DNA from: Tatumella sp. JGM118
GTDB taxonomy: Bacteria > Pseudomonadota > Gammaproteobacteria > Enterobacterales > Enterobacteriaceae
Direction: 5' to 3'
Length of the DNA stretch: 64,000 bases
NCBI RefSeq assembly: GCF_018257515.1
Contig: NZ_JAERJR010000012.1
Location: 34,883 to 98,882, forward strand
The notes beneath the pieces are model-generated. The model did no database searches. It saw only the letters and a list, made by a program, of their open reading frames with translations, and was not told the DNA's origin. Shown here piece by piece: positions 1 through 9,099 of this stretch (positions are counted from its first letter, which is position 1; each line of letters starts with the position of its first letter). A program made the position numbers and the translations under genes.

Positions 1-366
1 AAGGTCACGGCCAAAATGCTCGAGAACGGCGTCTCGGAAAAACTGGATTTTGCTATCAACTGTAAAAGTGATTATGGCAGTTACTCCGCCACAGCGTACA
101 TCACCACCGATACCCCCTCTTACGATGCCGCCAACATTATGGTGAAGGATGCCGGGGGTAGCAGTGGCCGTCTGAGGATCACCATCAAAGACAGCCAGAA
201 CCGGCCTTTGAGGGTGAATGGTAAAGAGGGTGAGCAAATCACCAGCACCCCCAGTCAGAACAACGCGGAGTTTCACTGGACGGCAGAACTTTCAGCCGCA
301 GGCTGGTTCCAGCCTTCTGCGGGGACATTTTCTGCCAAGGCTGAAATTATTTTTGATATCACCTGA
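1..366 (+). CDS. C-terminal part of a fimbrial (chaperone-usher pilin-like) protein, 5' end outside window
   Basis: The frame is open from base 1 and ends at a TGA at 364-366, so the gene starts upstream of the window. The visible 121 residues look like the end of an immunoglobulin-like pilin domain: one Cys early (INCKSDYG), a central stretch of the type G-x-L-x-I-x-I-x-D-x-x-x-R-P-L, and a C-terminal alternating strand (GTFSAKAEIIFDI), as in subunits exported by chaperone-usher systems. Part of the domain is missing, so the subunit class cannot be named. It lies 23 bp upstream of the glycosyltransferase gene and is probably cotranscribed with it. It could instead be another secreted beta-sandwich protein. 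Confidence 0.45.
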   Translation, partial: KVTAKMLENGVSEKLDFAINCKSDYGSYSATAYITTDTPSYDAANIMVKDAGGSSGRLRITIKDSQNRPLRVNGKEGEQITSTPSQNNAEFHWTAELSAAGWFQPSAGTFSAKAEIIFDIT

Positions 367-389
367 CTGCGCATATTCGGGGGAGAGCT

Positions 390-1721
390 ATGGCATACCC
401 GCCAGCTATTTTTGTCAGTATCGCCAGTTACCGTGACCCGGAACTGATCCCGACACTGAAGGATATGATAAAGCATGCCTCGGCACCGCATGGCTTACAT
501 ATCGCGGTGTGCTGGCAGGACGAGGAAGATTTTTCGGTTTTCATCGATGCCGGTTTTACTGTCTCCGGTGTGGCCGGGGCTCAGGACGTTCGTTTTTTTC
601 ACTTTGCCGGCGCCTCTGTCACGGTCATTTCCCGCCATTACCTTACCAGCGAAGGTGCCTGCTGGGCCCGCCATCTGTCGGAAACCTGTTATCAGCAGGA
701 ACCCTACTTTTTGCAGATAGACTCCCACTGCCAGTTTATTCGCGGATGGGATCAGCAAATGATCGCTTTACTGGAGTCGCTGAAGACGATCAGTCCGTTG
801 CCGATCCTTTCCGCCTACCCGCCCGGCTACCGGCCCGGTGAGGATGAGATAACCGGCAGGCAGTCCTCGGTCAGCCGGATGATTTTCAGGGAGTTTACCC
901 GGGAAGGAATACCGATGGCCGGGAGCCATGCGTTTACCGCCACCGCCCCGGAACGGGGCAGCTATCTGGCCGGTGGCTTTATTTTTGCCCCGGGCCGGTT
1001 TGTGCGGGATGTCCCGAACGACCCGCTCATCTTCTTTGCCGGGGAGGAAATTGCTATGTCGGTGCGGGCGTTTACTCAGGGATATGACGTGTATCACCCC
1101 CATATTCCCCTGCTCTGGCATTACTATCGGCGCGCGGAATGTGCGAAGATCTGGCAGGATCATAACGACGAGGCCAGACAACAGGGGACGATCCCCAGGG
1201 CATGGTGGGAGCGGGACCGGCTATCAAAGCAACGGATCTGTACCCTTCTCGGACTGAACGATGATGCGCAGGAGGTGGCGGCCCCCTACGGTCATGGCCA
1301 CCAGCGAACGCTTCGACAGTTTGAATACCAGACCGGACTGCATTTGCGTCTGAGGGCGGTCCAGCCCGCCGTCACCGGCGATGAAAAACGAGCCTATTTT
1401 GCTGTCCCGCCTGCCGGCGATGCCGAATGGCTGGCGGCCTTTACGCTGTGGCATCACCAGAAAGTCACGCTGTCTCTGCCCGTAAGCACCGGCCCGGGGC
1501 CAGGTTACGAATTTTTCCGGTTGAGTGTCTATGACAGGGATAACCGGTTACTGTTCACCTGCCGTCTGCCTCCCTCAGACGGGGCGCCCGGGAAGGAACC
1601 GTCGGCGACCTCACTGTCGATCCGTTTTTCCACCCCGCCCTGCTGTTACCCGCAAACGTTGCGACTCTGCGGCTGGCAGCCCGGGGCCGGCTGGGGTGAA
1701 CTGACGGAGCATCCCTGGTGA
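390..1721 (+). CDS. GT60-type (GlcNAc-transferase-like) glycosyltransferase
   Basis: 443 residues. The N-terminal 250 residues match the pattern of the GlcNAc glycosyltransferase family typified by protozoal Skp1/mucin-type alpha-GlcNAc transferases (CAZy GT60): IFVSIASYRDPEL at 7-19, the nucleotide-sugar/metal motif LQIDSH with DSH at 111-113 followed by GWD, then FAGEE at 216-220 and a YHPHIPLLWHYYRR block near 235-248. The last 110 residues or so are a separate region without a motif I know. There is no signal peptide or membrane segment, so it should act in the cytoplasm. A GGGGGAG ribosome binding site precedes the ATG. Its stop overlaps the next gene's GTG start. Acceptor and sugar donor cannot be read from the sequence. 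The family assignment is fairly secure, the function is inferred. Confidence 0.72.
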   Translation: MAYPPAIFVSIASYRDPELIPTLKDMIKHASAPHGLHIAVCWQDEEDFSVFIDAGFTVSGVAGAQDVRFFHFAGASVTVISRHYLTSEGACWARHLSETCYQQEPYFLQIDSHCQFIRGWDQQMIALLESLKTISPLPILSAYPPGYRPGEDEITGRQSSVSRMIFREFTREGIPMAGSHAFTATAPERGSYLAGGFIFAPGRFVRDVPNDPLIFFAGEEIAMSVRAFTQGYDVYHPHIPLLWHYYRRAECAKIWQDHNDEARQQGTIPRAWWERDRLSKQRICTLLGLNDDAQEVAAPYGHGHQRTLRQFEYQTGLHLRLRAVQPAVTGDEKRAYFAVPPAGDAEWLAAFTLWHHQKVTLSLPVSTGPGPGYEFFRLSVYDRDNRLLFTCRLPPSDGAPGKEPSATSLSIRFSTPPCCYPQTLRLCGWQPGAGWGELTEHPW

Positions 1722-3463
1722 GCCGCGGGTCCTGTTTTAGTGAGCTGACCGCGTACGGCACAATGATCAGTGCCGGTGCGATCATCCCCTCGGTTTCCGC
1801 CCTGCAGCAGCGGCTGGCGGATCGGATGGCGGAGTTCAGCCGCTGCCTGACAGAGGAGCACGGTGATACAGATCAAAGCCGCTCACTTTGCCGACTGCTG
1901 CGTTATTTTCTCGACCAGCAGCTACAGCGCCACCGGCAACACTCCCCCTGCGGAAAGGTCCATGCCGCATGCGGGCCACAGGCTCCAGCCGACAGAGATT
2001 TACCGGCAGACATTTCTGAGGCCCTCCAGGCCTTACTGGCGGGCAGCGATAGCATACTCTTCCGTGACAGCTATCGACTGCTCTGCTTGCTTTCTGTGAC
2101 GGGAAGCGGCGATAAAGCGCTGACTGACGCCTTTCTTGTCGCTTACCGGAAACGCTATTTTTCGTTACCGGACACAGAGCCTCTCCCTGCGTTCACCCCG
2201 CACGATGAGTTACCGGAGAGCAGAGGACAGCGGATCTGCCTTATCACCGGCCCCTGTGCCGGATACGGATTCAGCCGGCACGATACGACGGGCAGCCCCG
2301 GTAAAACCGTTCTGCGGATGGTGGTGACCGATCCACTGTTACTCAGCGAACGCCTCCGCTATTTATCAGAAACTTATCCGCAGGTCGCGCTTGATTGCGT
2401 TATTCCTCTGACGGGAGACGCTTACGGGAGTGACGACCTGCTGGCAGCCGCCTTTATCCGCTGGCGACATAGCCTGATCAGTGCCGGTAAAATACCGGCG
2501 GTCCGTTGTCAGCTGGTGATCTATGCCCGGCTCAGCCGCCAGCCTCCCCCCGGAGAGCCGCAGGGCGCGATCTGGGTGCGGACCCCTTCGGCGGCCGGCA
2601 CCGGATCCTTTCCGCAGTTGCTGACACAACTGCATCAGCAATTACAGAGTGCGGCGCATTACGGCGACAGTGATGCCACAGCACGCGCCTGCGCGGTAAA
2701 ACCGTTATCAGACTGGCTCAACGGAGATGAACTTTGCTCTTCATTGAGTGAATTATTTACCGATACTCCGTTACAACTGACGGAGTTGCTGCTGGCTGAT
2801 ATCTGTCAGGGCTTTCCCCGCCATGGCGGCTGGTCACACTGGCTGGCAGAACATTATTTGCTGTATCCGGCCCTGTCGCAGGCCACACCCTCCCTGCCAT
2901 TGCCGCCTCCGTTGCCGGTCGCTTCCTTAACCGCAAAGTCACCCGCGCTTCCGTTCAGGCGGTCTGCCCGATGGCGTTACGCAGCACAGGGGCTGCTGTT
3001 ATGCCTGCTACTGAGTGCCGCCCTGCTGCTTTCCCGTTCCCCCCGCCCCGGCCCTCCGGTAATGCCTGCTACGGCGGTCGCTCCGCTATCGCTGCCAGAT
3101 CCCGGGGCTGGCTGGTTTGTGCCAGGCAGCAGCACGATCACCGGCACGCGTTATGCGACGCTGGCGGCGCTGTTACCGGTGCTGCGTCGTACGCCACAGT
3201 ATCCGGTACTGATCGTCGGTTACACCGATAATACCGGTACACCGGCGGGTAACCGGACACTGTCCTTACGGCGGGCGGAAGCCGTCCGGGACTGGCTGGT
3301 GGCCAACAGTGAATTCCCGGCCAGCCATTTTATCGTTGAGGGTGCCGGTGAAACCCACCCGGTCACCCCCAACGACAGTCAGCAGGGACGCGCAGGTAAC
3401 CGGCGGATCGAAATCATTCCCCTCATCCCTCATTTATTCCAGGTAAACAAAGACTATGACTAA
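1718..3463 (+). CDS. Single-pass membrane protein with C-terminal OmpA (peptidoglycan-binding) domain, possibly T6SS-associated
   Basis: 581 residues if the GTG at 1718 is used (GTGA overlap with the glycosyltransferase stop); ATG codons follow about 15 residues later. Residues 1-415 are a predicted cytoplasmic region without a recognised domain. One hydrophobic segment lies at about 421-439, then a Pro-rich linker, then an OmpA-like domain at about 465-575 with GYTDNTG at 501-507 and the NRRIEI signature near the end. Inner-membrane anchoring with a periplasmic peptidoglycan-binding end recalls TssL/TagL-type proteins of type VI secretion, but I see no convincing DotU domain. The following gene is a DcrB-family protein, which fits a T6SS setting. 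OmpA domain assignment is firm, system assignment is inference. Confidence 0.65.
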   Translation: MSRGSCFSELTAYGTMISAGAIIPSVSALQQRLADRMAEFSRCLTEEHGDTDQSRSLCRLLRYFLDQQLQRHRQHSPCGKVHAACGPQAPADRDLPADISEALQALLAGSDSILFRDSYRLLCLLSVTGSGDKALTDAFLVAYRKRYFSLPDTEPLPAFTPHDELPESRGQRICLITGPCAGYGFSRHDTTGSPGKTVLRMVVTDPLLLSERLRYLSETYPQVALDCVIPLTGDAYGSDDLLAAAFIRWRHSLISAGKIPAVRCQLVIYARLSRQPPPGEPQGAIWVRTPSAAGTGSFPQLLTQLHQQLQSAAHYGDSDATARACAVKPLSDWLNGDELCSSLSELFTDTPLQLTELLLADICQGFPRHGGWSHWLAEHYLLYPALSQATPSLPLPPPLPVASLTAKSPALPFRRSARWRYAAQGLLLCLLLSAALLLSRSPRPGPPVMPATAVAPLSLPDPGAGWFVPGSSTITGTRYATLAALLPVLRRTPQYPVLIVGYTDNTGTPAGNRTLSLRRAEAVRDWLVANSEFPASHFIVEGAGETHPVTPNDSQQGRAGNRRIEIIPLIPHLFQVNKDYD

Positions 3464-3956
3464 TAAACCCGTCACCTACCCGCTGCCGGAAGGCACATTT
3501 CTGACGCTCCCCCCGGATGCGGATTATTCGGTAAATATCCTGAAATATACCGATGACGAGAGCAGGCCCTATGAAGTGATCATCAACCGTGCTCAGCTGG
3601 CAGACGGCCAGACCGTGGAAGATTTTTATGAGATTCAGCAGCAGCGGATGCGGCAATTTACGCCCGGCTACACGCCGGAAGGCGAGATCCTCAGTCAGGA
3701 GCTCGGGCCGTCAAAGCTTCCGGTACTGCAGGCTGCTAACCGGTTTCTGAATAACGGTGAGTGGACAACGCAGATCCTGTCGGTCATCCGCCTGCCTTAC
3801 GAGAGTTCACTCAATCCTTCACAGAGCAACCTGCTGATTTTTACCCTTGCCACGGCGGGGGAATTTACTGACAGCCAGCGCAAACATTATGTCAGGATCA
3901 TGAACAGTTTTACTGCCGCAGAAACGCCGCTGGCGACGAGCGGCACGGTGGAGTAA
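3456..3956 (+). CDS. DcrB/DUF1795 family protein (Eag-type T6SS chaperone-like)
   Basis: 166 residues, overlapping the end of the OmpA-domain gene by 8 bp. There is no signal peptide. The sequence has the build of the DUF1795/DcrB fold: an N-terminal PEG-F-x-L-P-x-D stretch, a central V-I-I-N-R-A strand, then D-G-Q-T-V-E-D-F and a C-terminal LIFTLATAGEFTD strand and helix ending IMNSF. Cytoplasmic members of this family without a signal peptide include the Eag chaperones (EagR/EagT6) that hold transmembrane T6SS effectors before secretion. A role as chaperone for an effector encoded upstream is inferred. No effector, VgrG or PAAR gene is visible in this window. Confidence 0.7.
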   Translation: MTNKPVTYPLPEGTFLTLPPDADYSVNILKYTDDESRPYEVIINRAQLADGQTVEDFYEIQQQRMRQFTPGYTPEGEILSQELGPSKLPVLQAANRFLNNGEWTTQILSVIRLPYESSLNPSQSNLLIFTLATAGEFTDSQRKHYVRIMNSFTAAETPLATSGTVE

Positions 3957-4249
3957 GCCTGAGGCCTCCCTTTACCGGGGGGCACGTTATGCTTTTTGTC
4001 AGCCGGGGGAGCATTTCACCGGCGACAGGCTCCGCGCCAGTTTTTCTCGGTTAACGCCTCCCGGGTGACCCGTGCCCCCGGCCCGGGTTGTTGCGGAATT
4101 CATCCCGGGCTTCGTCACCCGATGAGGTCATTTCGGAAAGATGTGTTTCATTCTCCGGATACGGGATGGTCCGATCAGGCGTTGCCACAGGCCGGGGTGA
4201 CAGACGCGCTCTCCTGACCGCCGGAAATCAGGCACAATTTTCGGGCGGG

Positions 4250-4658
4250 TTAGTTAATATCTTTTACTTTTAATTCCCCGTTATCTTTCCACACGGAAAA
4301 AGTCACACTATAACTATTACCATTTTCGATAATATGATTTTCTTTTATCCGTATTGCATTAACAGAGAATATATATGATTTACCCGGGGAAAAAGTAAAG
4401 CCGGCATCTGAAATGCATTTATCTGAAAATAACACTGGCGCATTATCAATAATGAATGTTCTGGCCATCAACTTTTCACTATTCCTGACCTCATTAATAC
4501 TTAATGAAGTGATCCTTTCTCCCTGACTCCCCGGTGCAGTAATACACACCCTTCCACCGGCTACACTGACCTTCGCCCGATGAATTTCCGGGCGAGGATC
4601 ATTTATATGGCAGGAGGTTAAAAAAAACAATAGAAATAAGCATGATTATTAATTTCAT
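4250..4658 (-). CDS. Putative T6SS-immunity-type periplasmic lipoprotein, signal peptide frameshifted at a poly-T tract
   Basis: The mature part (about 120 residues) is open from 4630 down to 4250 and begins at a TTG codon: F-F-L-T-S-C-H-I-N-D-P-R-P-E. This is a lipobox (LTSC) directly followed by the H-I-x-D-P-R-P-E start typical of small enterobacterial lipoproteins annotated as T6SS immunity proteins. The rest of a classical signal peptide (MKLIIMLISIVFF) is encoded from an ATG at 4658, but in a different frame. The two frames meet at a run of eight T residues (minus strand) at 4620-4627. With seven or ten T residues the gene would read straight through. This is a real frameshift, a slipped-strand phase switch, or a sequencing error. 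Downstream Cys residues (V-C-I-T; D-K-C-I) could form a disulfide. Confidence 0.55.
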
Positions 4659-5408
4659 CATATCGCACTCTTATCACATTGATGCCAGGAATAGGTTATT
4701 ATATAGCGAAAGAGTATTATTACCTGAAAAATCATTAAAACCTGCCTGACGACCGGTTTCATATTTCAGACGAATGCTCCCATAATATTTAAAGCAATAA
4801 TATCTAGAAATAATCTGATTATCCGGACACGGTAAGCGGGAAGATCCTCTGTATTAATACGGTACGACGCAGATCGTACGGCGTGCAATAAGATATAGTA
4901 CGTATGTGAGCTTTTTCACATAAATGTCAGAAGGTTAAGTCGTTTGCGAAAGAAACCGAGGTTTGCCGGAGGTACTGCGGCGGAAGAAGTCCGCAGAAAG
5001 TGCCCCTTTGAACCCGGGCTGGTTTTCCGTCAGGCGTCTCGTGTCGCGCCAGAAAAAACTGACTCCGGGTCAGGCCATCGCAGGGTGCCGATGCACCGAA
5101 TTTCTGCCGTTTCCGCGGCATCGCCATCATCATATTTCATTCTTTCGGGCGGCCCCGAAAAAAGTCGCTTCTCCGCGTGTTTTCCTGTCCTGCAGACTCC
5201 GTTATCATATCCACCCTGTACTCGTGAAAGGAAATGTGGGTTGTGGCTTGCGAAGCTGCATTTTCACCCCTCTGCCGTTTGGCACGCTACACGTCAGCCT
5301 GCCGTTAACGGCAGGATTTCATGAGATCCCATGAGACAACGTGAAAACAATGATAATCATAAAATCACTTAACTCTCTAATTTTTATGATAATGGACATC
5401 TCAACACT
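4659..5408. other. 750-bp intergenic region upstream of mutS
   Basis: AT-rich near 4680-4850, then GC-richer. No open frame with believable codon use or ribosome binding site is present; the two overlapping + frames at about 4944-5334 have no family resemblance. It must contain the promoters of mutS (+) and of the minus-strand lipoprotein gene. A perfect 18-bp palindrome, CCTGCCGTTAACGGCAGG, lies at 5298-5315, about 95 bp before the mutS start. It has no T-run after it, so it is more likely an operator or cruciform than a terminator. Confidence 0.5.
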
Positions 5409-7970
5409 ATGAGTACCCTCGAAAATTTAGACTCTCACACCCCGATGATGCAGCAGTACCTGCGTCTGAAGGCGGAACATCCGGACATTCTGCTGTTCTA
5501 CCGGATGGGCGACTTTTATGAGCTGTTCTTTGATGATGCACGGAAAGCATCGCAATTACTGGATATCTCGCTGACCAAACGCGGTGCTTCCGCCGGACAG
5601 CCTATCCCGATGGCGGGTGTGCCTTACCATGCGGTGGAAGGGTATCTGGCAAAACTGGTTCAGCTGGGGGAGTCCGTTGCACTCTGTGAACAGGTGGGCG
5701 ACCCCGCCCTCAGTAAGGGCCCGGTCGAACGGAAAGTGGTCCGTATTGTGACCCCCGGCACGATCAGCGACGAAGCCTTGCTGAATGAGCGTCAGGACAA
5801 TCTGCTGGCCGCCGTTTATGAAAGCCCGAAAGGCACGGGATTCGGGTATGCCACGCTGGATATCAGTTCCGGACGCTTCCTGCTGAGCGAGCCGGAAAAT
5901 GCGGAAGCGCTGGCCGCTGAACTGCAACGGACCCATCCGTCAGAACTGCTCTATCCGGAAGACTTTGCTGCGATGCCATTAATCGATGGCCGTCGCGGTC
6001 TGCGCCGTCGCCCGGTCTGGGAATTTGAACTCAGTACCGCACGCCAGCAGCTTAACCTGCAATTCGGCACCCGCGATCTGCGCGGGTTCGGGGTTGAACA
6101 GGCGCTGCTGGCCCTGCCTGCCGCGGGTTGCCTGTTACAGTATGCCCGCGATACTCAGCGCACCTCCCTGCCGCACATCCGTGGGCTGAGTATGATACGC
6201 CAGCAGGACACCATCATTATGGATGCCGCGACACGTCGTAATCTTGAAATTACGCTGAATATGGCGGGTGGCACCGATAATACCCTGGCGGCGGTGATCG
6301 ATAAGACGGTCACCCCGATGGGCAGCAGGATGCTGAAACGCTGGCTGCATATGCCCCTGCGTGATGCACAGGTGATCCGGGAACGTCAGAGCTGCATTGC
6401 CGAACTTCAGGACCTGAATGAGCAGCTCCAACCGCTGTTACACCAGGTCGGCGACCTGGAGCGTATTCTGGCCCGTCTGGCGCTGCGGACCGCCAGGCCG
6501 CGTGACCTCGCCAGAATGCGCCACGCCTTCCGTCAGTTACCGGAATTACAGGAAATCTTAGCCAATGCCGCCAGCCCGCGTCTGAAAACACTGGCGCAGC
6601 AAAGCGGCTTGTTTACCGGACTGCGAGAGTTACTTGAGCAGGCTATTATCGAAACTCCGCCGGTTCTGGTGAGGGACGGAGGCGTTATCGCGCCGGGGTA
6701 CAATGAAGAGCTGGACGAGTGGCGGGCGCTGGCGGACGGTGCCACCGATTATCTGGATAAACTCGAAATCCGGGAAAGGGAGTCACTGGGGCTGGATACC
6801 CTGAAGGTCGGGTTTAATGCGGTGCATGGCTACTATATTCAGGTCAGTCGCGGTCAGAGTCATCTGGTGCCGATGCATTATGTACGTCGCCAGACGCTGA
6901 AAAATGCCGAACGTTACATTATTCCTGAGCTGAAAGAGTATGAAGACAAAGTCCTGACCTCGAAAGGCAAAGCCCTGTCGCTGGAAAAGGCCCTGTATGA
7001 GGCCCTTTTTGATCAATTATTGCCTTTTCTTGAGCCGTTACAGCAAAGCGCCAGTGCATTATCAGAACTTGATGTATTAACAAATCTGTCAGAACGTGCC
7101 ATGACACTTAATTATTGCTGTCCGGTTTTACAGGACAGTGCCGGGATCAGTATCCGGGAAGGACGTCATCCGGTCGTTGAACAGGTACTTAAAGAACCCT
7201 TTATCGCTAACCCGCTGGCACTTTCGCCGCAACGACGGATGCTGATTGTCACCGGGCCAAATATGGGAGGGAAAAGTACCTATATGCGCCAGACGGCACT
7301 GATTGCCCTGTTAGCCTGGACCGGCAGCTACGTCCCGGCAGATGCGGTTACCCTGGGCCCGATCGATCGCATCTTTACCCGGGTCGGTGCCGCCGATGAT
7401 CTGGCTTCCGGACGTTCGACGTTTATGGTCGAAATGACCGAAACGGCCAACATCCTGCACAATGCCACTGCCAACAGCCTGGTACTGATGGACGAGATTG
7501 GCCGCGGGACCTCGACTTATGATGGATTATCACTGGCATGGGCCTGTGCCGAGAATCTGGCCAACCGCATTAAGGCCCTGACCCTGTTTGCGACCCACTA
7601 TTTTGAACTGACGGCCTTACCGGAAACACTGGAGGGTGTGGTCAATGTGCACCTGAATGCGATGGAGCATGGCGATACCATTGCCTTTATGCACAGTGTT
7701 CAGGAGGGCCCGGCCAGTAAAAGTTACGGGCTGGCCGTCGCGGCGCTGGCGGGTGTCCCTAAAGAAGTGATTAAACGTGCACGTCAGAAACTGCGTGAAC
7801 TGGAGATGATTTCCGCAAAGGATACGCCGTCCCGTAGCGGGGGGCCACAGTTGCCACTGCTGGAAGCCGAGGTTTCGCCGGCGGTTGAAGCGCTGGAAGC
7901 GCTGGATCCTGACACTATGTCGCCACGTCAGGCACTGGAATGGTTGTACCGGTTAAAAGACCTGGTCTGA
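5409..7970 (+). CDS. mutS: DNA mismatch repair protein MutS
   Basis: 853 residues, the same length as E. coli MutS. It recognises mismatches and small loops and recruits MutL as an ATP-driven clamp. The mismatch-reading motif RMGDFYELF (Phe-x-Glu, about residues 35-43) is at the N-terminus. The ATPase has its Walker [10 protein letters not shown] near residue 617, followed by [12 protein letters not shown] (Walker B and signature) and the ATHYFELT switch. The C-terminal tail ([11 protein letters not shown]) is the tetramerisation end. It is convergent with rpoS, as in E. coli. All key residues are present. Confidence 0.97.
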   Translation: MSTLENLDSHTPMMQQYLRLKAEHPDILLFYRMGDFYELFFDDARKASQLLDISLTKRGASAGQPIPMAGVPYHAVEGYLAKLVQLGESVALCEQVGDPALSKGPVERKVVRIVTPGTISDEALLNERQDNLLAAVYESPKGTGFGYATLDISSGRFLLSEPENAEALAAELQRTHPSELLYPEDFAAMPLIDGRRGLRRRPVWEFELSTARQQLNLQFGTRDLRGFGVEQALLALPAAGCLLQYARDTQRTSLPHIRGLSMIRQQDTIIMDAATRRNLEITLNMAGGTDNTLAAVIDKTVTPMGSRMLKRWLHMPLRDAQVIRERQSCIAELQDLNEQLQPLLHQVGDLERILARLALRTARPRDLARMRHAFRQLPELQEILANAASPRLKTLAQQSGLFTGLRELLEQAIIETPPVLVRDGGVIAPGYNEELDEWRALADGATDYLDKLEIRERESLGLDTLKVGFNAVHGYYIQVSRGQSHLVPMHYVRRQTLKNAERYIIPELKEYEDKVLTSKGKALSLEKALYEALFDQLLPFLEPLQQSASALSELDVLTNLSERAMTLNYCCPVLQDSAGISIREGRHPVVEQVLKEPFIANPLALSPQRRMLIVTGPNMGGKSTYMRQTALIALLAWTGSYVPADAVTLGPIDRIFTRVGAADDLASGRSTFMVEMTETANILHNATANSLVLMDEIGRGTSTYDGLSLAWACAENLANRIKALTLFATHYFELTALPETLEGVVNVHLNAMEHGDTIAFMHSVQEGPASKSYGLAVAALAGVPKEVIKRARQKLRELEMISAKDTPSRSGGPQLPLLEAEVSPAVEALEALDPDTMSPRQALEWLYRLKDLV

Positions 7971-7984
7971 GGCCGGAAAAACGG

Positions 7985-8016
7985 CAAAAAGAAAGCAGCC
8001 TGTCGTGACAGGCTGC
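7985..8016 (-). terminator. Rho-independent terminator of rpoS (mutS-rpoS convergent gap)
   Basis: GCAGCCTGTC and GACAGGCTGC (7995-8016) form a perfect stem with a very short loop. On the minus strand it is followed by a T-rich run (complement of the A-rich 7985-7994), giving a classical terminator for rpoS. The hairpin may also stop mutS read-through from the other side. Confidence 0.8.
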
Positions 8017-8061
8017 TCTCAGTTCATCCCTGAAAATGGTCCGTTACGCGATAACGTCCTG

Positions 8062-9054
8062 TTACTCGCGAAACAACGCTTCAATGCTAAGACCCTGTCC
8101 CTGTAAGATTTCCCGTAACCGACGTAAACCTTCCACCTGAATCTGGCGGACACGTTCACGGGTCAGAGAAATTTCCTGCCCGACATCTTCCAGAGTCGCG
8201 GCTTCATAGCCCAGCAGCCCAAAGCGGCGGGCCAGAACTTCACGCTGTTTCGGATTCAGTTCGTACAGCCATTTAACAATGCTCTGCTTCATATCATTGT
8301 TCTGGGTACGATCTTCAGGCCCGGTGTCATTGTCATCAGACAAAATATCCAGCAGTGCCTTATCCGAATCTCCCCCTAACGGGGTATCAACAGACGTTAT
8401 GCGTTCATTAAGCTTCAGCATCCTGCTGACGTCTTCAACCGGTTTATCCAGTTCCTCGGCAATCTCTTCCGCACTTGGCTCATGGTCAAGCATATGGGCC
8501 AGTTCTCTGGCAGTACGGAGATAGACATTCAGCTCTTTCACGATATGAATCGGCAGACGGATGGTCCGTGTCTGATTCATAATGGCACGCTCAATGGTCT
8601 GACGGATCCACCATGTCGCATACGTTGAGAAACGGAATCCACGTTCAGGATCAAATTTCTCAACCGCGCGGATCAGGCCGAGATTCCCTTCTTCAATCAG
8701 GTCGAGCAGAGCCAGACCACGATTGCTGTAACGCCGCGAAATTTTAACCACCAGACGCAGGTTACTTTCGATCATACGGCGACGTGCTGCCACATCACCG
8801 CGTAAAGCCCGACGGGCAAAGAAAACTTCTTCTTCGGCAGTCAGTAGCGGAGAAAATCCAATTTCCCCAAGGTAGAGTTGAGTTGCATCCAGAACACGCT
8901 GAGATGCCGCCTGAGTCAGCTGCTCATCTTCTGTTACGTCATCATCTTTAGAGTCATTTGCTACTATTGCATTCTCATCAAAGGCTTCGTTGCCATTGTC
9001 GTCAAATGCATCTTCCTGTAACTCATTAACTTTAAGTGTATTTCGGTTCATCAA
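8062..9054 (-). CDS. rpoS: RNA polymerase sigma factor RpoS (sigma-38)
   Basis: 330 residues, a full-length group 2 sigma factor. Region 1.2/2 includes [18 protein letters not shown] and [19 protein letters not shown] (-10 recognition). Region 3 contains the [10 protein letters not shown] segment, where the lysine (E. coli Lys173) is the RssB/ClpXP turnover contact. Region 4 ends with the helix-turn-helix [21 protein letters not shown]. It directs transcription in stationary phase and general stress. The gene lies just downstream of nlpD, and in E. coli its main promoter is inside nlpD. A second Met directly after the first makes the exact start uncertain by one codon. Confidence 0.97.
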   Translation of the reverse strand: MMNRNTLKVNELQEDAFDDNGNEAFDENAIVANDSKDDDVTEDEQLTQAASQRVLDATQLYLGEIGFSPLLTAEEEVFFARRALRGDVAARRRMIESNLRLVVKISRRYSNRGLALLDLIEEGNLGLIRAVEKFDPERGFRFSTYATWWIRQTIERAIMNQTRTIRLPIHIVKELNVYLRTARELAHMLDHEPSAEEIAEELDKPVEDVSRMLKLNERITSVDTPLGGDSDKALLDILSDDNDTGPEDRTQNNDMKQSIVKWLYELNPKQREVLARRFGLLGYEAATLEDVGQEISLTRERVRQIQVEGLRRLREILQGQGLSIEALFRE

Positions 9055-9099
9055 TGGCTCCTCCCCTTATCCCGGACAGAGCCATCTCAGCCCTGCCTG

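Noticed and set aside
4944..5334. Two overlapping + strand reading frames of about 125 codons upstream of mutS
   Set aside because: They overlap each other, lack ribosome binding sites and show no family-like composition.
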